Notes: generated by a model not told the origin, from the sequence alone. A stretch of DNA of 64,000 bases from Deinococcus sp. JMULE3 (GCF_013337115.1 NZ_SGWE01000004.1:1064001-1128000); one strand, 5' to 3'; positions 8,901-17,985 are shown, counted from the first letter of the stretch. Made by a program: numbers and translations.

Positions 8901-11738
8901 TTAATTCCGGAAGCTGACAGGCGTGACTCCGACGGGAAACTGAAGGCGCAGCCACAGCTGTAAATGATCTGTATCCAGACTTTGGCCCGGGGGCAGGCCA
9001 GACTCATCCCTGTCGCCCAGCAGCACCCGCGCTTCACGCTGCTGCTGGGCATGCACGTTCACCGCACCTGTGATCTGCGTCAGCCAGGCATCCACCTCAG
9101 TGCTGCCGCGGCTGCGCAGGTCGGGGACGACCAGCAGGACCAGTTGCACGAGCTGCCAGGGTGTCGGCGGCCGTACCGGGTCGTTCAGAATCTGCGCGAC
9201 CTGCTGCTGTGCCTGCTGCGTCCTGGCCCTGGCGTAGAGGAGCTCGACCGTAAGCAGAGGATTGACCCGCAGGTCGGGATTCTTCCGGACAATGTTCGCT
9301 GCGCGCTTCAGCAGGTCTTCGGCGTGCCGCCACTGCCTCAGTCGGAAGGCCGTGGTCACAGCCATCTCGACGATCTCGACTGAGATGCCGGGCAGCCCAC
9401 TGCTCTCTGTGTACTGCGCAATGACAAGCGCCTCGGCCTGCAAGGCAGCCTGATCCTCACCGGAGGTATAGAGGCGTGCACCCAGAAGAGCCAGCCGCAC
9501 CTGCCACGCCACCATTTCGGGCAGGTGCGGCAGTCGCCGTTCGATTTCACTGAACTGGACCCGAAGCATCACCTCATCTCCCAGGAAGGTCAGATGCGTC
9601 AGCAGATTCAGCCGGTAATGCAGCTGCCGGACCTCATCCCCGAGTTCCACAGCGACGTTAAGCGCCTGCCCGATCAGATCGGTCGCTCCCCGGATCTGCC
9701 CTTGACGACCTCTGACAATACCAAGCGTGTTCAGGACTTTCATGCGGCTGGTGGGGTCGGCGGCCAGTGGTCCGGCCAGGAAGTGTCCGGCGAGCGTCTG
9801 GGCGTCCAGCAGGCGTCCGGCGCGGTACGCGAGCCACATGCTGGCGATCTGCGCGGCGGCCTGCACGCTGTCCGGGGCGTGGGCGTCCTCGGCGGCGTCG
9901 GCCAGGGCGGCGAAGGTGTCGGTGCCGCTGGCGTGCAGGCCGCGCCGGTCGTGGTGGGCCAGGAAGTGGTCGATCTGGGCGGCGGTGGCGTCGCCGCGTT
10001 CCAGCGCGGTGTGCAGGGCGGAGGTGATGTTGTCGCGTTCGGCGTCCACCGGGGGCGATTCGGGGGGCTGGGCGGTGAACCACGTCAGGTAGTGGCGGGC
10101 GTGGTCCGCGCGGGCCTGCGTGATCAGGTCCGGGTGCGTGGCGGCCTGTTCGGTCAGCAGGCCGCGCAGCGCGGGGTACAGGCGCAGGCGTTCCGTGCCG
10201 GGCTGGTGCGCTTCGAGGAAGTTGTGCGTGAGCAGCTCGTCGATGAGGTGCGCGGGGACGCCCAGATGGGGTGCGTCCGCGGGGTCGAGGTCGCTGGTGA
10301 CGCTCAGGCGCAGCGCCGCGTGCTGCTGTTCGGCGGTCAGGAGGTCCCAGGAGCGGCGGGCGACGGCGTTCAGGCCGCGCCGTCCGTCGCTGCCGCCACC
10401 CTCGGGGGTGAGCTGGGCGGCCTCGGTGAGGACGCGGGCATACACGGCTTCCAGGTGCTCGACGCGCAGCCAGGACGCGGCCAGGGCCAGCGCGAGGGGG
10501 TGGCCCTGGAGACGGCGGGTGATGCCGGCGATCAGGGCGGCGTTGGCGGCGGTCAGGGTGAGGTCGCGGCGGGTGCGGGCCGCTTCGCGCAGGAAGAGCT
10601 GCGCAGCGCTGCTCGCGGCGATCTGCGCGAGGTCCGCTTCCGGCGGGGCCTGCGGGAGGCCCGCGAGGGGCAGCAGCAGGTCCCCTTCCCCCAGCAGGCC
10701 GGGGGGGCTGCGGCGGCTGCTGATCACCCAGCGCACGCCGGGCAGGTCGCGGCGCAGGGCGCGCAGCAGGTCCGGGAGGTCGTTCAGGGCGTCCGCGCCG
10801 TCCAGCAGGACCGTGGCGTGCGGGGGCAGGTGGTCGCTCAGGGCGGCCAGGGTGGGCGGGGCGGCCTGTCCGCGGGTCAGGGTGGCGGCGAGGCGGGCGC
10901 TCAGTTCGGCGGCGCTGGCGGCGCCCTCGGCGTCCACGAGGGTCGCGGGGCGGTCCAGGCGGCTGAGTTCCCGCAGGAGTTCGCGGGTCAGGGTGCTCTT
11001 GCCGATCCCGCCGGGGCCGGTGATGAGGGCCGCGCCGCCCGCCGGGGGGTCCGCCTGCGGGGCGAGGGTCCAGGCGAGCAGCGTGTCGAGTTCCGCCTCG
11101 CGGCCCAGCATGCGCGCGGCCGCGCGGGCCGGGCGGGTGGGGGCCGGGGTGGGCGTCCCCTCGTCCAGTTCGCCCAGTTCCGCGCGGATCTCCGCCTCCA
11201 GCGGCGAGCCGGGCAGCGTCAGCGGCAGCGCGCGGCGCAGCAGGTCCGCCTCGGGCGGTGGGGCGCCTGGGGTGCGGTGGGCGCGGGCGGCCCAGTCGGC
11301 GGCGCGGGCGGGGTCGGCGGTCTCGGCGGCGCGCAGGGCTTCCTCCTGCACGTGCCGCGCGAGGCGTTCCCGTTGCGTTTCCACCCATTCCTCGAACTCG
11401 GCGGACACGCCGGTCAGGGGTACGCCGTGCAGGAACGGACCCGCGTAGGCGTCCCAGGCGGCCTCGCCGCGCAGGGTCAGCAGGCGCGCCGCGTCGCTGG
11501 TCACGGGGGTGCTCAGACGGTCCTCGCCGCCCAGCGCGCCCGGGTGCACCTCGCGCAGGGCGTGCAGGGCGACGCGCAGGCTGCCTTCCGGGCGGGCCGC
11601 GTCGGGCCACAGCAGGGTCGCCAGGGTGCGGCGGGGCGTGGGGCCTTCCAGGGTCACGTACACGAGCAGCAGCAGAGACTTGACCTTCCGGAAACTGCCC
11701 AGTTCCAGGCCGCCGAGCGTGATCAGTGACGGGGTCAT
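8901..11738 (-). CDS. SARP/BTAD-NB-ARC transcriptional activator
   Basis: This large regulator (945 aa from this ATG) has an N-terminal winged-helix DNA-binding domain (about residues 5-80), and a helical BTAD-type segment follows (WDAYAGPFLHG ... EFEEWVETQRERLARH). An NB-ARC/STAND ATPase comes next, with the P-loop ITGPGGIGKSTLTREL and Walker B VLLDGADAL. The C-terminus is a TPR-like helical region. Such proteins act as ATP-switched activators. The ATG at 11738 gives an N-terminus typical of the family; a TTG at 11774, overlapping the stop of the YigZ gene, would add 12 residues. The 3' third (about 8901-9740) is clearly lower in GC than the rest, suggesting a mosaic gene. The target genes are unknown. 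Confidence 0.85.
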   Translation of the reverse strand: MTPSLITLGGLELGSFRKVKSLLLLVYVTLEGPTPRRTLATLLWPDAARPEGSLRVALHALREVHPGALGGEDRLSTPVTSDAARLLTLRGEAAWDAYAGPFLHGVPLTGVSAEFEEWVETQRERLARHVQEEALRAAETADPARAADWAARAHRTPGAPPPEADLLRRALPLTLPGSPLEAEIRAELGELDEGTPTPAPTRPARAAARMLGREAELDTLLAWTLAPQADPPAGGAALITGPGGIGKSTLTRELLRELSRLDRPATLVDAEGAASAAELSARLAATLTRGQAAPPTLAALSDHLPPHATVLLDGADALNDLPDLLRALRRDLPGVRWVISSRRSPPGLLGEGDLLLPLAGLPQAPPEADLAQIAASSAAQLFLREAARTRRDLTLTAANAALIAGITRRLQGHPLALALAASWLRVEHLEAVYARVLTEAAQLTPEGGGSDGRRGLNAVARRSWDLLTAEQQHAALRLSVTSDLDPADAPHLGVPAHLIDELLTHNFLEAHQPGTERLRLYPALRGLLTEQAATHPDLITQARADHARHYLTWFTAQPPESPPVDAERDNITSALHTALERGDATAAQIDHFLAHHDRRGLHASGTDTFAALADAAEDAHAPDSVQAAAQIASMWLAYRAGRLLDAQTLAGHFLAGPLAADPTSRMKVLNTLGIVRGRQGQIRGATDLIGQALNVAVELGDEVRQLHYRLNLLTHLTFLGDEVMLRVQFSEIERRLPHLPEMVAWQVRLALLGARLYTSGEDQAALQAEALVIAQYTESSGLPGISVEIVEMAVTTAFRLRQWRHAEDLLKRAANIVRKNPDLRVNPLLTVELLYARARTQQAQQQVAQILNDPVRPPTPWQLVQLVLLVVPDLRSRGSTEVDAWLTQITGAVNVHAQQQREARVLLGDRDESGLPPGQSLDTDHLQLWLRLQFPVGVTPVSFRN

Positions 11739-11766
11739 GGGCGCGGGGGTGAGTGTGGGGGCACGT

Positions 11767-12381
11767 TCAGTCAAGGTCGGTCACCGCCGCGCCGCGCGTC
11801 GCGTCCCGCAGGGCCGCCGCGAAAGCCCCGGCGTCCTCGGGATAGAGGTGCACGTCGAGTTCCACCCCGCCCGCCGTGTACGCCTCCTCGCCGCGCGTGA
11901 CGTCCCAGGTGCCCAGCAGGTGGTACAGGCCGCTGACCGCGTCGAACGGAACGGCGACCCGCACGGTGCGGCGCGGGCGGACCTCCAGCCGCTCGGCGGT
12001 CCGCAGGCACTCGGCGGCGCCGCCCCCGTAGGCGCGAGCAAGCCCGCCCGTACCGAGTTTCACGCCGCCGTAGAAGCGCACCACGACGACCATCACGCGA
12101 TCCACGCCCTGACCCTCGATGGCCCGCAGGATCGGCGCGCCCGCCGTGCCGCCCGGCTCGCCGTCGTCATTGAAGCGGTACGCACCCCCGATGCGGTACG
12201 CCCAGCAGTGGTGCGTGGCGTCCGGGTAGCGCGCCCGCAGCGCCGCCAGCTGCGCCAGCGCGTCCTCGGGCGTGTCGGCGCGGTCCGCGAAGGTCAGGAA
12301 CTCGCTGTTCTCGATCACCGCATCGAAGCGGTGAGGTCCGGCCAGGGTCGTGAACGGCGCGGGCAGTTCGGTGTCCGCCAC
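11767..12381 (-). CDS. YigZ/IMPACT family protein
   Basis: This 204-residue protein belongs to the YigZ/IMPACT (UPF0029) family, proposed to act in translation or peptide metabolism. Signature stretches are [15 protein letters not shown] [10 protein letters not shown] near the start, [21 protein letters not shown] and [17 protein letters not shown], followed by the smaller C-terminal ferredoxin-like domain. The GTG start at 12381 lies 2 bases after the NUDIX stop codon, so the two are one operon. The length is normal for the family. Its biochemical role is not established. Confidence 0.9.
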   Translation of the reverse strand: MADTELPAPFTTLAGPHRFDAVIENSEFLTFADRADTPEDALAQLAALRARYPDATHHCWAYRIGGAYRFNDDGEPGGTAGAPILRAIEGQGVDRVMVVVVRFYGGVKLGTGGLARAYGGGAAECLRTAERLEVRPRRTVRVAVPFDAVSGLYHLLGTWDVTRGEEAYTAGGVELDVHLYPEDAGAFAAALRDATRGAAVTDLD

Positions 12382-12383
12382 GG

Positions 12384-12968
12384 TCAGAGCAGGCCCCGCC
12401 CGGCCAGCACGGCCCGCGCGTGCCACATCGCCAGGCTGCTCGACCCGTCGAGGATCTCCCCGGCGTCCAGGCGGCGGTACGCCTCGGCCAGCGGCACGAC
12501 CACGCGCTCGATGGTCTCGGTGTCCTCGTGGTGCATGTCGCCCAGCGTGACGCCCAGCGCCAGGAACGGGTAGAAGATCACGCCGCTGATGCTCGGCTGC
12601 GGGTAGAAGCCGGGCAGCGGCACCCACTCGGCCGCCACGCCCCCCACCTCCTCGTGCAGTTCCCGCTGCGCCGCCGCGAGGAGGTCCTCGCCGCGTTCCA
12701 CGCCGCCCGCGACGACCTCGGTGACGGTCGCGCGCAGCGGGTAACGGTACTGGCGGATCAGGACCGCCTCGCCCTGAGCGGTGACGGGCAGCACGAACAC
12801 CGCGCGCGGCCCGCGCGGCCGGTACTGGTAGGTGGTCTCCACACCGCTGGGGAGGCGCACGCGGTCCTCGAACACCGTGCGGAACCCCGACACGATCTGC
12901 CGGGACTCCAGCGTCTGCCACGGCTGCGTGTCGTCCTCGACCAGCGCCGCCCAGTTCGGATGAATCAT
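12384..12968 (-). CDS. NUDIX hydrolase, ADP-ribose pyrophosphatase type
   Basis: This 194-residue NUDIX hydrolase probably cleaves ADP-ribose or a similar nucleoside diphosphate sugar. The NUDIX box is intact, [20 protein letters not shown] followed by VGG, around residues 88-110. The N-terminal beta strands ([15 protein letters not shown]) resemble ADP-ribose pyrophosphatases. A TAGCCT -10 box 7 bases before the ATG points to a leaderless message. It heads an operon with the YigZ gene and possibly the large activator. The substrate is inferred from the family, and Deinococcus encodes many NUDIX enzymes. Confidence 0.9.
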   Translation of the reverse strand: MIHPNWAALVEDDTQPWQTLESRQIVSGFRTVFEDRVRLPSGVETTYQYRPRGPRAVFVLPVTAQGEAVLIRQYRYPLRATVTEVVAGGVERGEDLLAAAQRELHEEVGGVAAEWVPLPGFYPQPSISGVIFYPFLALGVTLGDMHHEDTETIERVVVPLAEAYRRLDAGEILDGSSSLAMWHARAVLAGRGLL

Positions 12969-12975
12969 GCCCGCA

Positions 12976-12981
12976 GGCTAC
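12976..12981 (-). promoter_or_regulatory. -10 box of leaderless NUDIX promoter
   Basis: TAGCCT on the minus strand lies 7 bases before the ATG at 12968. Confidence 0.45.
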
Positions 12982-13148
12982 CAGACCACCCGTTCAACGC
13001 AGCTGACGCCGCGAGAGCCGCCAGCCCATCGAGCGCGACGCGCGGATTCCACTGGGACGTTCAGGGTCATCAGGCGGGCAGTCTCCCCCACCCCGGCGGG
13101 CGGGCGCATCCGCCAGATGGACACCCGGCCCTAGGACCGGGGTGGGTC
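12982..13148. other. Gene-free stretch upstream of NUDIX gene
   Basis: Together with the adjoining repeat this forms a 335-base region without a gene. Apart from the NUDIX promoter at its left edge I see no ORF, RNA or strong structure in these 167 bases. Confidence 0.5.
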
Positions 13149-13304
13149 ATACGGATTCCGTCTGTTTCGTTAACAACCCGGAAGGGCACCGGGTTGCCAA
13201 CTCCACGCCCGGAGGGGCGTTTCGCTCCTGCTCGCTCTGCTGCGCAGCTCTCCGAGTCTGCTCGGGTTGAACGTTGTTGCACACCGTTCAACCGGAGTCC
13301 GTAT
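13149..13304 (+). repeat. Family A dispersed repeat, copy 2
   Basis: It begins ATACGGATTCCG and ends CGGAGTCCGTAT. It is about 20 bases longer than copy 1 because of extra sequence around 13230-13258 (CTCTGCTGCGCAG). Its last T is the first base of the reverse-complement stop codon of the photolyase-like gene. Confidence 0.85.
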
Positions 13305-14668
13305 CAGCGGTGACCGCGCCGGGGGGCGTCCGGGCTGGGGGCGCCCTGCAGGACCTCGCGTTCCACCTTCTTCCAGAAGCCGAAGAAGCGCCGCACCGGC
13401 CCGTCATACGACGTCAGGCGTTCGGGCTCGTGCACGACCACCCGCAGGTCCGGGTGCGCGGCGCGCACGCCCGCGAGGATGCGCGTGAATTCCGGCGTGC
13501 AGTTCCGCGTGACGTGCAGTTCCGCCGCCCCGTACGTGCGGGCGAACGCCGCGAGTTCCCCGGCGACCGCGCCCACCCGCGCGTGTGTGGGTGCGCGGCG
13601 CGCGGCGGCGATGTCCCGCACGCCCTGGTACATGAACGCCAGCCGGGGGAACGCGATGGGCGTCCCGGACAGGAACGGCCGGTCGAACACGAACAGCGCC
13701 GGGGCGTCCGGGCAGGCGCTCAGGGCCGCGTCCGTCACGGACAGGCCGTCCCCGTGCACCCAGACCACGCGCGGGGAGGTCGACCCGGTCGGCTGGATCG
13801 GCGCGGGCACCACCTCTGCTGCTGGCTCCTGTGCTGGCGCGGCGCGGCGAGGGGTCCCGGCTTCACCGGACAACGATTCCCCGAGCGGGCGGCCGCTGAA
13901 CAGTCGCGCCTCCAGCTCCTCGTAACTGCCCCGGAACGGGCAATTCGCGGTGCAGGTGCGGCACCAGCGGCCCCCGCTGAAGCGCTCGACGTTCTCCTGA
14001 TTCATGAAGTACGGCTTGCCACTGAACGTACTCGCCACCCACTGCCACGACAGCGCGTTGCTGGCGATATCCCCGTCCAGCAGGTGCTCGCGGAAGAACG
14101 CGTACCCGGCCCGCCAGTGCACCGCGCGCCAGTGGATCAGGTACGCCGCGAACCACAGCCGCTCGTGGTTGTGCAGCCACCCGTCCCGGATCAGGTGCGT
14201 GACCCAGGCGTCCACGCAGGGCAGCTCCGTGCGCGCCGCGCGGACATCGTCCGGCAGCGCGTCCGTCCAGCGCGCGGGGTACTTGGGCTCCTCCAGGTTG
14301 TCCAGCACGCGCGCGCCCTCCTGCCGCAGCACCAGCCGGAAGAACTCCCCCCAGGTCAGCTGCCGCAGGAACTCGTCCCGCTCACGGCCCCGCAGGGCGT
14401 GCCGGGCGTGCGCGGCGACCTCGCGGATGCCGATCATGCCGTGCCGCAGGTACATGCTCAGGCGCGACACGTTCCCCGACAGGTGGTTACGCTCGCGGTA
14501 CCCGGCGCCCGTCCAGGCGTGCAGCGCCGCCAGTCCCGCCGCTCGCTCGCCGGGCCGGGCAGGCAGGCGCGGCTCGCCGGTGTACAGGCCCGCCAGGGCC
14601 GCGCCGAGCACACCGGGCAGCTGCGCGTCCGGGAGGTCCAGGGGCAGGTCGGCGGGCGGGGCGGTCAT
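13304..14668 (-). CDS. Photolyase-like FAD protein, domains in reversed order
   Basis: This 454-residue protein of the photolyase/cryptochrome superfamily has its two domains swapped. The FAD-binding helical domain comes first (residues about 1-260) with the signature LLDGDIASNALSWQWVAS and NHERLW. A Rossmann-like segment resembling the usual N-terminal antenna domain is at the C-terminus (about 295-440, RVVWVHGDGLSVTDAAL). A cysteine group, CRTCTANC, sits near residue 240 and might bind metal or a cluster. An Ala/Pro-rich linker joins the halves. It could repair DNA or sense light. The reading frame is intact, and its stop codon touches family A repeat copy 2. Confidence 0.82.
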   Translation of the reverse strand: MTAPPADLPLDLPDAQLPGVLGAALAGLYTGEPRLPARPGERAAGLAALHAWTGAGYRERNHLSGNVSRLSMYLRHGMIGIREVAAHARHALRGRERDEFLRQLTWGEFFRLVLRQEGARVLDNLEEPKYPARWTDALPDDVRAARTELPCVDAWVTHLIRDGWLHNHERLWFAAYLIHWRAVHWRAGYAFFREHLLDGDIASNALSWQWVASTFSGKPYFMNQENVERFSGGRWCRTCTANCPFRGSYEELEARLFSGRPLGESLSGEAGTPRRAAPAQEPAAEVVPAPIQPTGSTSPRVVWVHGDGLSVTDAALSACPDAPALFVFDRPFLSGTPIAFPRLAFMYQGVRDIAAARRAPTHARVGAVAGELAAFARTYGAAELHVTRNCTPEFTRILAGVRAAHPDLRVVVHEPERLTSYDGPVRRFFGFWKKVEREVLQGAPSPDAPRRGHR

Positions 14669-14696
14669 GCGGTCAGCATGGCAGGGCGCCGCCCGG

Positions 14697-15560
14697 TCAG
14701 ACCGTACGGTCGCGTGCAGAGGTGGCGGCAGGCGACCCCGCGCTGAACCACCCCTGCACCTGCGCGTAGCTGGGGCCGGGCGTGGCGGGGGGCGTGCCGC
14801 TGCCGAGCAGGTCGCGGGTGAGGGTCAGGGTGTGACCCAGCGCGGCGAGCATCAGCGCGGGGCCGGTGCTGACGCGGCTGGCTCCGGCGCGCAGCAGGGT
14901 GGGGGCGTCCGGGCCGCCGGGCAGGAGCATCACGCTGACCGGGCCGCCCAGTTCGCCGCGCAGTTCGCGGATGGTGTCGGGGTCGGTCAGGCCGGGCACG
15001 AACACGCTGTCCGCCCCGGCGTGCAGGTACGCCCGGCCGCGCCGGACGGTCTCCGCGAAACGCTCGGCGGGGGTGGTCCCGAACCCGGCGAGGTACGTGT
15101 CGGTCCGGGCGTTCAGGTACGCGGGCACACCCAGGGTGTCGGCGGCCTGCCGGGCAGCGCGCAGTCGCAGGACCTGCTCATCGACGGGGCGCAGCGTGCC
15201 CGCATCGGTGGCGTCCTCCAGGTTCAGGCCCGCCACGCCCAGCCCCAGCGCGCGGGTGACGATCCGCGCGACGCCGTCGGGGTCGGGGGCGTACCCGCCT
15301 TCCAGGTCGGCGGTGACGGGCCGGGAGGTGGCCCGCACGATGCGCGCCAGGGCGTCCATCAGGTCGTCCACGGGTGCCATTTCACCGTCGGGGTACCCAA
15401 GTGCGAAGGCGATCCCGGCGCTGGTCGTGCCGGTGGCAGGTGAGCCCGCGTGCTCCAGGGTGCGGGCGCTGGCGGCGTCCCAGGCGTTCGGGAGGATCAG
15501 GCCCTCCCGGTCGGGGGCGTGCAGGGCGTGGAGGGTGCGGGCGTGGTCGGGTCGGATCAT
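14697..15560 (-). CDS. Isocitrate lyase/PEP mutase family protein
   Basis: This 287-residue TIM-barrel protein belongs to the isocitrate lyase/phosphoenolpyruvate phosphomutase superfamily. Motifs are LILPNAWDAASARTLE, the metal-binding stretch VTADLEGGY, GLNLEDAT, and YLNARTDTYL. The exact reaction (a C-C or P-C lyase or mutase on a 2-oxo acid) cannot be told from sequence. AGGAG lies just before the ATG. It is 28 bases upstream of the photolyase-like gene on the same strand, so the two may be co-transcribed; that association looks incidental. Confidence 0.85.
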   Translation of the reverse strand: MIRPDHARTLHALHAPDREGLILPNAWDAASARTLEHAGSPATGTTSAGIAFALGYPDGEMAPVDDLMDALARIVRATSRPVTADLEGGYAPDPDGVARIVTRALGLGVAGLNLEDATDAGTLRPVDEQVLRLRAARQAADTLGVPAYLNARTDTYLAGFGTTPAERFAETVRRGRAYLHAGADSVFVPGLTDPDTIRELRGELGGPVSVMLLPGGPDAPTLLRAGASRVSTGPALMLAALGHTLTLTRDLLGSGTPPATPGPSYAQVQGWFSAGSPAATSARDRTV

Positions 15561-15632
15561 GGGTGGGCTCCTGGCGGCATGGGGGAAGGTCGTCCGGTGC
15601 CACGACGGGCCGGACGGCGAAGGCGAATGACG

Positions 15633-17024
15633 TTACGTGGGGTCGAGGGCGGCGTGCCACGCGCGCAGCACGGCCTGACTGCGGCGCGGCGCGTGCGGGT
15701 GCAGCAGCGTCTGCACCTGCGCGGGCGTGAGCTTTGCGGGCAGGGCGTGGGTGCGGCGCAGGCTGGCGGCCAGCGCGGCGTCCCCCTCGGGCACGACGTC
15801 GGGGAAACCCAGGACGCGCAGCAGCACGTAGTCCGCCGTCCAGGGGCCGATGCCGGGCACGGCCAGCAGCGTGCGGCGGGCCGCGCCGACCGTGCCGCGC
15901 GCCAGGGCGTCCAGGTTCAGCTCATGCCGCGCGACCCGCCCGGCGAGGCGGCGCAGCAGGGCGGCGCGGGCGTCGGTCAGGCCGCAGGCGCGCAGGTCCG
16001 CGTCGTCCAGTGCGGCCAGCTGCGCGGCGGTGGGCGGCGCGGTCAGGCCCCCTGCGACGGGCGTGCCATATCGCCCGGTCAGCGTGCGGCGCACCCGGCA
16101 GGCCTGCGCGAACGTGACCTGCTGGCCCGCCACCGCCCAGATCAGCCCGTCGAAGGTCTGCGGGACCAGCGGGACCGGCCAGTCGCCCCCGGCCAGGGGC
16201 GCGTACAGGCCCAGCGCGCGGACGGTCAGCGTGTGCAGCGCCTCCCAGTCGGCGGGCGTCAGGGCCTCCGGGGCGTCCGGGTGCACCTCGACCTGCCCGG
16301 CGGTGACGTGCAGCGTGACCCGCTTCGGCCCGCCGGGGAGGGTCCACGCGAAGGCCGCGCGGCCCGCCTGCGCCTCCACCCGCTGCGTCACGGAGTCCGG
16401 GTCGCGGCCCAGGTCACGCCACACGACCTCTAGCGGGAACCCCGCCGGGAGGTTCAGCGTGAGCCTGCCTCCCGTCCCGGCGTGCCGCCACGCCTGCGGC
16501 GTCAGGTGCATCACGCGCCGGAACTGCGCGCCGAACGCGGACAGGCTCCCGAAACCCACCGCGAACGCCACCTCCGCCACGCTGCCGCCCGTGTCCCGCA
16601 GGGTCCGCGCGGCCAGCCGCACCCGCTCGCGGGCCAGCCACTCGCCGGGCGTCACCTGAAACAGGTCGCGCCACTGGGCGTGCAGGGCACTCCCGCCCAG
16701 GTGCAGCGCGTCGGCCAGCGCCCGCACGCCCGGCACGTCGGGGACGCTCACGCCGCCCAGCGCGGCCAGCAGCGCCGCCTCGGGCAGCGGCACGCCCCGG
16801 TACGCGTCCGGGTGGCAACGGCGGCAGGCGCGCAGCCCCGCCGCGCGCGCCTCGCCGGGCGTCGGGTGGAACTCTACGTGTTCCGCGCGGGGTTTGCGGG
16901 CCCGGCAGGACGGCAGGCAGTAGATCCCGGTGCTCGTCACGCCGGTGTAGAACAGCCCGTCGAACGCCGCGTCCGCCGCGAACATGCGGCCCAGCATGAA
17001 GTCACGCGCATACGGCAGGGTCAT
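15633..17024 (-). CDS. Ada-AlkA fusion: DNA repair glycosylase/regulator
   Basis: This 463-residue fusion acts in alkylation repair. Residues about 1-75 are the Ada zinc domain with four Cys (FYTGVTSTGIYCLPSCRARKP and CRRCHPD), which takes methyl groups from phosphotriesters. Residues about 85-185 are an AraC-type HTH (VAEVAFAVGFGSLSAFGAQF). The rest is an AlkA-type 3-methyladenine glycosylase with the HhH and catalytic Asp region VPGIGPWTADYVLLRVLG. The Ada O6-methyltransferase domain is absent, as in other Ada-AlkA fusions. The ATG at 17024 directly follows a family A repeat, with no ribosome-binding site or clear promoter, so expression signals probably come from the repeat. Confidence 0.93.
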   Translation of the reverse strand: MTLPYARDFMLGRMFAADAAFDGLFYTGVTSTGIYCLPSCRARKPRAEHVEFHPTPGEARAAGLRACRRCHPDAYRGVPLPEAALLAALGGVSVPDVPGVRALADALHLGGSALHAQWRDLFQVTPGEWLARERVRLAARTLRDTGGSVAEVAFAVGFGSLSAFGAQFRRVMHLTPQAWRHAGTGGRLTLNLPAGFPLEVVWRDLGRDPDSVTQRVEAQAGRAAFAWTLPGGPKRVTLHVTAGQVEVHPDAPEALTPADWEALHTLTVRALGLYAPLAGGDWPVPLVPQTFDGLIWAVAGQQVTFAQACRVRRTLTGRYGTPVAGGLTAPPTAAQLAALDDADLRACGLTDARAALLRRLAGRVARHELNLDALARGTVGAARRTLLAVPGIGPWTADYVLLRVLGFPDVVPEGDAALAASLRRTHALPAKLTPAQVQTLLHPHAPRRSQAVLRAWHAALDPT

Positions 17025-17157
17025 ATGGATTGCGGTTGAATGGCGGCACACCATTCAACCCGAACGGACGTGAGAGGAAATCGGAGGGAGTCCGGGCGTG
17101 GAGTGGGCGGAGTGGTGTCCTCCCACTCCGTCAACGAAACAGACGGACTCCGGTTCA
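17023..17157 (-). repeat. Family A dispersed repeat, copy 3
   Basis: In inverted orientation relative to copy 1 it runs from ATATGGATTGCGG to GGACTCCGGTTCAT. It contains the shared CGTCTGTTTCGTT block (here as AACGAAACAGACG) and a TTGAATGG/CCATTCAA hairpin. Its left end shares two bases with the start codon of the Ada-AlkA gene. Confidence 0.8.
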
Positions 17158-17244
17158 TGGCTGCATTGTGGAGTGCGTGGCGGGGGCGCCTCTACCGGAA
17201 AGCTCCGGGGGAATTTTTTTTGGGGGGAATTTCCTGGCGGGGGG

Positions 17245-17649
17245 TCAGGCCTTGGGTGGGTCCTTGCCGTCCATGTTCCAGAAGTCCAGGTCGTCCAGGG
17301 CGCTGCCCAGTCCCTGGAGTTCCTCGCGTTGCTCGGCGGTGACGGGCGCGTGGCTGGTCAGGTCCTCCTGTCCGATGGCGCGGCCCAGGACGTCCTCGGG
17401 CACGGCGGCCATCAGGCGTTGCAGCTGCGCGGCGTCCACGTCGGCGAGCATCTCGCTCTGCGCGTCGTGCAGCAGCGCGGCGCTCTCGCCGGGCATGACC
17501 AGGGTGGGCGCGGTGGGGCGCACGTCCTGCGCGGGCAGGGGCGCGTGCACCTCGGCCGTCTGCGGTGCCGGGGGGGGCGGGGGGCGGCGCGTGACCCGCC
17601 ACGCGAACGCGGCGGCGGCCAGCAGCACGAGAATCAGCAGGACCAGCAT
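17245..17649 (-). CDS. Hypothetical membrane-anchored protein, 134 aa
   Basis: This 134-residue protein has one N-terminal membrane segment (MLVLLILVLLAAAAFAW), a Pro-rich linker (PPPPPAP) and an acidic helical cytosolic part ending DFWNMDGKD. I do not recognise a family. A TACCCT -10 box 8 bases before the ATG suggests a leaderless transcript. It lies downstream of the alpha/beta hydrolase and 82-aa genes on the same strand but about 86 bases away, so it may be transcribed on its own. Confidence 0.7.
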   Translation of the reverse strand: MLVLLILVLLAAAAFAWRVTRRPPPPPAPQTAEVHAPLPAQDVRPTAPTLVMPGESAALLHDAQSEMLADVDAAQLQRLMAAVPEDVLGRAIGQEDLTSHAPVTAEQREELQGLGSALDDLDFWNMDGKDPPKA

Positions 17650-17735
17650 CGCGTTTCAGGGTAACGCGCCCGGCGCGGGGTGGATATCCCCGTTCCGGGC
17701 GCGCTGCTGTGGTGTTCTTCACGCCCCGGCAGGGG

Positions 17736-17984
17736 TCACGGGGCCGGGTCCGGCCAGTGGCCGCCGCGCCGGGCACTCAGGTCCAGTTCCCAGGCGAGGG
17801 CGTCGTACAGCGCGCCGGGCACGGCGGGCCACGCGGCGGCGGCGTCCAGCGCGCGTTCCAGGGTGGGTTCGTCGTGCGTGAGTCCGTTCAGGTCCAGGCG
17901 GCCGGCGCCGCTGCGCAGCAGGTGCACGCGCAGGTGCTGTCCGTCGGCCTGGACGTGATAGAGGGTGCGGCGGACGTCGCTCAC
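17736..17984 (-). CDS. Hypothetical protein, 82 aa
   Basis: This 82-residue soluble protein is unrecognised. It begins with a beta-rich stretch (RRTLYHVQADGQHLRVHLL), then helical segments with several Trp (AAAWPAVPGALYDALAWELDL). The GTG start lies one base after the stop codon of the alpha/beta hydrolase gene, which indicates a shared transcript and translational coupling. No function can be assigned. Confidence 0.65.
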   Translation of the reverse strand: MSDVRRTLYHVQADGQHLRVHLLRSGAGRLDLNGLTHDEPTLERALDAAAAWPAVPGALYDALAWELDLSARRGGHWPDPAP

Positions 17985-17985
17985 G

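Noticed and set aside
9525..11729. A 734-codon plus-strand frame opposite the large activator gene
   Set aside because: It is an antisense shadow: the composition is Gly/Gln/Arg/Ala repeats without domains, while the minus strand encodes a clear P-loop ATPase. GC-rich DNA keeps antisense frames open.
17205..17240. Run of Ts and Gs (GGGGAATTT repeated around a poly-T) after the 134-aa gene
   Set aside because: It has no convincing stem to call a terminator; it may be a simple homopolymer stretch prone to sequencing error.
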